Shown: in pieces, positions 60,239-64,000 of the stretch
How positions within the stretch are numbered: position 1 is the first letter of the stretch
Layout: the number at the start of each line of letters is the position of its first letter
Origin: Microvirga soli
GTDB taxonomy: Bacteria; Pseudomonadota; Alphaproteobacteria; Rhizobiales; Beijerinckiaceae
Direction: 5' to 3'
DNA length: 64,000 nucleotides
Assembly: GCF_016734765.1 (NCBI RefSeq)
Contig: NZ_JAERQE010000024.1
Location: 1 to 64,000 of the forward strand
Made by a program: the position numbers and the translations under genes
The notes under the pieces: model-generated
What the model saw: the letters and a program-made list of their open reading frames with translations, nothing else
Database searches by the model: none
Told to the model about the DNA's origin: nothing

Positions 60239-61489
60239 TCAGCGAATGAGAATGCCGCGGAAGTCGTTCACGTTCGTCAGAGTCGGTCCTGTGACCACAA
60301 GCCTGCCCAGTTCCGCAAAGGCAGTATAGGCATCGTTACTCGCCAGATAAGAAGCAAGGTCCATGCCCATTTCCTGCGCGCGCTCATGCAGCATCGGATC
60401 GAACCATGCTCCCGCGTTGTCTTCCGAACCGTCGATGCCATCCGTATCGCAAGCGATGGCGGAAATGGTCGCTTCGCCCTTCAACTCGAGGGCGAGGGAC
60501 AACAGAAATTCCGCATTGCGCCCGCCCCGGCCTTGACCTCGCACGGTGACAGTGGTCTCGCCACCCGAGAGCAGTACGCAGGGAGCTCTGACTGGGTCTC
60601 CATGCCTGCGGGCCGACTGAGCGATTCCAGCCATGACGCGCCCTACCTCCCGCGCCTCACCTTCAACGGCGTCCCCGAGGATCAGGGGGGAAAGACCGAA
60701 TTCACGCGCCTTCGCTGCGGCGGCATCGAGCGCCATCTTCGGGGTCGCGAGCATATGCAGCGCGCCGCTCGCAGGAGCTCCGTTGACCACATTGGCCTTG
60801 ATGGCTTGGAGGACATGGTTAGGCACGTCGATGCCGTACTTGCGCAGGATACTGAGAGCGACGTCCGGATCGACTCGCTCGGGGATCGTCGGACCGGAGC
60901 CGATGCTGCCGGGATCGTCGCCCGGAACATCCGAGATTAGGTAGGTGACGAGCTGCGCCTTGCCGGCCGCTGCCGCGAGCCGCCCGCCCTTGATCGCGGA
61001 GAGCGACTTGCGCACCAGGTTCATCTCGCCGATGGGAGCACCGGATTTCAGCAGAGCGCGGTTCAGGCTCTGCTTGTCGGCCAGCGTCACCCCTTCCGCC
61101 GGCAGCGACAGGAGTGCCGAGGCTCCGCCGGACATCAGACAGACGACGAGATCATCCGGGCCAGCCTGCTGTGCCAGGGCCAGGATCCGGCGCGCTGCGT
61201 TCACGCCTGCCTCATCCGGAACCGGATGCGAGGCTTCGACGATCTCGACGGAGCGAGTCGGCGCCGCATGGCCATAGCGCGTAACCACGAGGCCCTCGCA
61301 GGTCCCGCCCGCACGTGTCCAAGCTTCCTCAAAAGCTGTTGCCATGCGCGCAGAGGCCTTTCCTGCACCCAGAACAATGGTTCGCCCCTGTGGTTTCGGT
61401 GGCAGCCTGCCGTCGAACTTTCCCTCTGGGAGAGCTGCGTTCAGCGCCGCATCGAACAGGGCGCGCAGAATTTCAGCATCGTTTGGCAT
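60239..61489 (-). CDS. gckA: Glycerate 2-kinase (GckA/TtuD type)
   Basis: A 416-residue MOFRL-family glycerate kinase making 2-phosphoglycerate from D-glycerate and ATP. N-terminal IVLGAGKASARMATAFEEAW, SHPVPDEAGVNAARRIL, VCLMSGGASALLSLP and the C-terminal MOFRL part GGETTVTVRGQGRGGRNAEFLLSLALEL, ACDTDGIDGSEDNAGAW are diagnostic. ATG at 61489 begins the family domain; the open frame to 61774 has no matching residues. Older databases call these hydroxypyruvate reductase TtuD. It fits sugar-acid or glyoxylate use together with the TRAP genes. Confidence 0.92.
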   Translation of the reverse strand: MPNDAEILRALFDAALNAALPEGKFDGRLPPKPQGRTIVLGAGKASARMATAFEEAWTRAGGTCEGLVVTRYGHAAPTRSVEIVEASHPVPDEAGVNAARRILALAQQAGPDDLVVCLMSGGASALLSLPAEGVTLADKQSLNRALLKSGAPIGEMNLVRKSLSAIKGGRLAAAAGKAQLVTYLISDVPGDDPGSIGSGPTIPERVDPDVALSILRKYGIDVPNHVLQAIKANVVNGAPASGALHMLATPKMALDAAAAKAREFGLSPLILGDAVEGEAREVGRVMAGIAQSARRHGDPVRAPCVLLSGGETTVTVRGQGRGGRNAEFLLSLALELKGEATISAIACDTDGIDGSEDNAGAWFDPMLHERAQEMGMDLASYLASNDAYTAFAELGRLVVTGPTLTNVNDFRGILIR

Positions 61490-61635
61490 TACTGACCTCG
61501 TGCCAGAGCTTGTTTGTGGGAAGGGAAAATGCGGGCTGACTGATCTGCCTTCTGTGAACCGGCAGATTGGAATGCTAGTGAAAGCATGGATGGTTGGTAG
61601 TGCGTTGACGGCATCCGGGCCTAGCAGATTCGAAC

Positions 61636-63285
61636 CTACTGCGTAGGCCTGCGAAGATGCTGGATGTGGTTGATCAGGCCGCTCGTCGAGCTGTCGTGCC
61701 CTGTCACTGGCTCGTGGCTTTGGAGCTCCGGCAGGATCCTTGATGCGAGCTCCTTGCCAAGTTCGACGCCCCACTGATCATAGCTGTTGATGCCCCAGAT
61801 GATGCCCTGTACGAAGATCTTGTGCTCGTAGAGGGCAATCAGAGAGCCGAGACGGCGTGGCGTCAGCTTGTGGTAAAGGATTGAAGTCGTAGGCCGGTTT
61901 CCATCGAACACCCTATGCGGCACGAGGGCATCCAAGGCCTCACCCGTTAGGCCTCGTTTCTGAAGCTCGGCTCGGACTTCATCTGCCGTCTTGCCAAACG
62001 CGAGGGCCTCAGTCTGCGCCAGGAAGTTCGCGAGCAGCTTCCCGTGATGATCTGCCAAGGGCGTCTGGCTCTCGGCCGCAGCGAGAAAGTCGGCTGGTAC
62101 CAGCTCCGTGCCTTGGTGGAGAAGCTGAAAGAAGGCGTGCTGCCCATTCGTGCCCGGCTCACCCCAGATAATCGGGCCGGTATCATAGTCTACCCGTGTG
62201 CCGTCTCGGCGCACGGACTTGCCGTTGCTCTCCATGTCGCCCTGCTGGAAATAAGCCGCGAATCGAACGAGGTGTTGGTCATAAGGCAGCAGGGCGAGAG
62301 TCGAGGCGCCCAAGAAGTTGCGGTACCAGACGCCAAGGAGACCCATGATCACGGGCATGTTCTGCTCAAGAGGAGCGCTGCAGAAATGCTCGTCCATTTC
62401 ATGGGCGCCTTCAAGCAGTTCGGTGAAGCGCTCGAACCCGACGGCCAGCACGATTGGCAGGCCGACAGCTGACCAGAGGCTGTAGCGTCCGCCAACCCAG
62501 TCCCAGAACTCGAACATGTTCGTCGTATCGATGCCAAACCGCGCCACCTCGGCAGCGTTGGTCGAGACGGCAACGAAGTGTTTCGCCACCGCGTCCCCAC
62601 CCAAGGCGTTGGTCAGCCAGGATCGCGCGCTGGCAGCATTCGTCATCGTTTCCTGCGTCGTGAAGGTCTTCGATGCCACGATGAACAGCGTGCGCGCAGG
62701 ATCGAGACGAGCGAGCGTGTGGGAGAGATGGGCTGCGTCGACATTGGATACGAAATGCGGCCTCAAGTTCGGTCGCTGGTACGGCTTCAGCGCCTCGCAA
62801 GCCATGGCAGGGCCGAGGTCAGAGCCGCCGATGCCGATATTGACCACATCGGTTATGGTCTCGCCCGTCGCCCCGCGCCAGGCGCCGCTTCTGACCCGCT
62901 CTGAGAACAGCCGCATCTTTTCCAGCACAGCCGCGATCCCCGGCATGACGTCAGTGCCATCGACAAGTATCGGTCGTTCTGCGCGGTTGCGCAACGCGAC
63001 GTGCAGGACGGCTCGATCCTCGGTACTGTTGATCTTCTCCCCCGCGAACATCCTGTCGCGCCAGCCCTCCACATCCGCAACCCTGGCCAAGTCGAGTAGA
63101 AGCGTCATGGTCTCAGTTGTGATCCGGTGCTTGGAGTAGTCGAGCAGGAGATCCTCAATTCGGAGCGAGAAATGGTTGAAACGCTGCGGGTCCTGGGCAA
63201 ACAGATCGCGCAAATGAAGGTTACGAATGCCATCGGAATGCGCCTGAAGCGCGTGCCAAGCCGGGAAGTCCGTGATTGTCTTCAT
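61636..63285 (-). CDS. pgi: Glucose-6-phosphate isomerase
   Basis: A 549-residue phosphoglucose isomerase. Signatures are [52 protein letters not shown] and [14 protein letters not shown] with the family's C-terminal Lys. The catalytic Glu is in [11 protein letters not shown]. It interconverts glucose 6-phosphate and fructose 6-phosphate in the cytoplasm. ATG at 63285 gives the typical start; the longer frame to 63360 is not conserved-looking. It lies on the same strand as gckA, 146 bases upstream of it. Confidence 0.95.
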   Translation of the reverse strand: MKTITDFPAWHALQAHSDGIRNLHLRDLFAQDPQRFNHFSLRIEDLLLDYSKHRITTETMTLLLDLARVADVEGWRDRMFAGEKINSTEDRAVLHVALRNRAERPILVDGTDVMPGIAAVLEKMRLFSERVRSGAWRGATGETITDVVNIGIGGSDLGPAMACEALKPYQRPNLRPHFVSNVDAAHLSHTLARLDPARTLFIVASKTFTTQETMTNAASARSWLTNALGGDAVAKHFVAVSTNAAEVARFGIDTTNMFEFWDWVGGRYSLWSAVGLPIVLAVGFERFTELLEGAHEMDEHFCSAPLEQNMPVIMGLLGVWYRNFLGASTLALLPYDQHLVRFAAYFQQGDMESNGKSVRRDGTRVDYDTGPIIWGEPGTNGQHAFFQLLHQGTELVPADFLAAAESQTPLADHHGKLLANFLAQTEALAFGKTADEVRAELQKRGLTGEALDALVPHRVFDGNRPTTSILYHKLTPRRLGSLIALYEHKIFVQGIIWGINSYDQWGVELGKELASRILPELQSHEPVTGHDSSTSGLINHIQHLRRPTQ

Positions 63286-63495
63286 CGCGTCGGAGCCCTG
63301 TCTATGAGAAATGCTCGGGTAATCCAGCTTCGCTCTCCAAATAGGACCGGGCAAGCGCAACTTTACGCCCTTTCTTATAAGCTAAGCTTTCAGCCGCCAC
63401 CTCAGATCTGCTGGACTCGCCCCGACGCCGCCACGTCCTGCCACGCTTAGCACGACGAGGTCAGAACATTTTCCCCGATCACGGCCGTGAGTGAT

Positions 63496-63512
63496 AATTG
63501 GTTATGCCAATT
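63496..63512. promoter_or_regulatory. GntR-type operator, distal
   Basis: AATTGG-TTATG-CCAATT is a palindrome with perfect 6-base arms. It resembles the TTGGTATACCAA type of site bound by FCD-class GntR regulators such as UxuR/ExuR. It lies about 90 bases upstream of the TRAP binding-protein gene and 47 bases upstream of a second copy. Confidence 0.55.
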
Positions 63513-63552
63513 CAGACAACGCTTGCTAATCTCTGCGCATTCGGCTAACTTT

Positions 63553-63565
63553 TTGGTATAACCAA
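63553..63565. promoter_or_regulatory. GntR-type operator, proximal
   Basis: TTGGT-ATA-ACCAA is a perfect palindrome in its 5-base arms, very close to the FCD-class GntR consensus TTGGTATACCAA. It lies 36 bases before the TRAP gene start, where a bound repressor would block transcription. The cognate regulator is not within the window. Confidence 0.6.
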
Positions 63566-63601
63566 TAAGAACATCGTAACGTTTTCATGGAGGAGACAAG
63601 A

Positions 63602-64000
63602 ATGCTGAAGTCGATGATTCGTGGCTTGGCCACAGCCGCTGTAATGATTGCTGCGACTGCAGCGAGTGCTCAGACCAACTTTACTCTCTCTACACCTGAT
63701 CCGGATAATTCTGAGATCACTCTGGCGGCTAACAAGTTCGCCGAGCTGGTGTCGCAGAAGACAGGCGGCAAGGTCACGATCAAGGTGTTCCCAAATGGCC
63801 AGCTGTATGGCGGCGATCCCTCAGCTGCAGTGAAGCAGCTTTCAGGTGGCTCGCTCGACATGCTGCTGCTCTCGACGTCGCTCTATGCCAACTTCAACCC
63901 GAAGTTCACGGCGATTTCAGTTCCGTACCTCTTCACCGATACGGCGCAGCTCCGCACATACCTGTCCGGGCCGCTGGGGCAGGAGCTGATCGCTGACCTT
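63602..64000 (+). CDS. dctP: TRAP transporter periplasmic binding protein, partial
   Basis: The first 133 codons of a second DctP-type receptor, cut by the window end. Signal peptide MLKSMIRGLATAAVMIAATAASA, then FTLSTPDPDNSEITLAANKFAEL, GGKVTIKVFPNGQLYGGDPSAAVKQLSGGSLDMLLL, typical of sugar-acid TRAP receptors (QLGGDPSAAVEQL-like). The ribosome-binding site is GGAGGAGACAAG. The GntR-type operators upstream and the nearby glycerate kinase suggest uptake of a hexuronate or related sugar acid, but the ligand is not proven. Confidence 0.88.
   Translation, partial: MLKSMIRGLATAAVMIAATAASAQTNFTLSTPDPDNSEITLAANKFAELVSQKTGGKVTIKVFPNGQLYGGDPSAAVKQLSGGSLDMLLLSTSLYANFNPKFTAISVPYLFTDTAQLRTYLSGPLGQELIADL

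Larger units (their letters stand above)
63286..63601. other. Divergent control region between pgi and the second TRAP gene
   Basis: About 316 bases. The right half is AT-richer and holds two similar palindromes described separately. No ORF was found. It presumably contains both promoters. Confidence 0.5.

Noticed and set aside
61610..61650. tRNA-like T-arm (GGTTCGAATCT on the minus strand) right after pgi
   Set aside because: The stem around the loop does not pair properly, and a tRNA body would have to lie inside the pgi coding sequence.
1..64000. CRISPR arrays, rRNA, tRNA and prophage structural genes
   Set aside because: No regularly spaced repeats, no conserved rRNA/tRNA segments and no capsid, terminase or tail proteins were seen.

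Overview
The window reads as GC-rich alphaproteobacterial DNA, most likely Hyphomicrobiales and possibly close to Microvirga/Methylobacterium. This is an inference from a NepR-like anti-sigma factor, EcfG-type promoter sequences, a Ku/LigD pair, GAF-PAS histidine kinases, repeated Liv-type ABC and TRAP importers, and IS6-family elements. No rRNA, tRNA, CRISPR array or replication origin was seen.

Bases 1-21300 hold DNA-maintenance and stress genes: DUF72 and DUF3606 proteins, Ku and LigD (end joining), a UvrD-like helicase, a GAF/HTH protein, a LuxR-type regulator, a NepR-like protein beside IHF alpha, a large PAS histidine kinase, a membrane-anchored Mrr-like nuclease with an altered active site, a cold-shock protein, RarA, a single-domain response regulator, and two runs of small minus-strand genes of unknown function. 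GGAAC-N16/17-CGTT sequences sit in front of ku and the LuxR gene, which suggests general-stress-response control.

Bases 21300-31400: an IS6-type element with a frameshifted transposase cuts off the 5' end of a minus-strand gene. It is followed by a peptidoglycan-binding trypsin-like protein that lacks its catalytic His. Divergent from that are a bacterial alpha-2-macroglobulin (thioester type) and penicillin-binding protein 1C, overlapping by 4 bases. Together these look like a periplasmic protease-trap and wall-repair module.

Bases 31400-45150: a TetR regulator with a near-perfect 22-base palindrome upstream leads two successive complete Liv-type ABC transporter sets. Between the sets lie a GAF protein, a metal-dependent amidohydrolase and a HAD-family hydrolase; an alpha/beta hydrolase lies beyond the second set on the opposite strand. 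This looks like uptake and breakdown of an amide- or ester-containing compound, substrate unknown.

Bases 45150-50350 are an insertion-sequence graveyard: an IS5-type fragment, an intact IS6-type element, an adenylate-cyclase/TolB/TPR gene truncated at both ends, a 144-base non-autonomous element with IS6-type ends, a PLP-enzyme fragment, an intact creatininase-family gene, and an IS6-type transposase that has lost its right end and reads in frame into a ureidoglycolate-lyase-like gene.

Bases 50350-64000 are catabolic: an EamA/UPF-like membrane protein of unknown role, an Old Yellow Enzyme homologue divergent from a LysR regulator, then a TRAP importer (dctP-dctQ-dctM) followed by DUF2848, amidase and DUF1445 genes, probably one operon. 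The minus strand then carries glycerate kinase and glucose-6-phosphate isomerase. The window ends inside a second TRAP binding-protein gene preceded by two TTGGT-N3-ACCAA-like operators typical of FCD-type GntR regulators.
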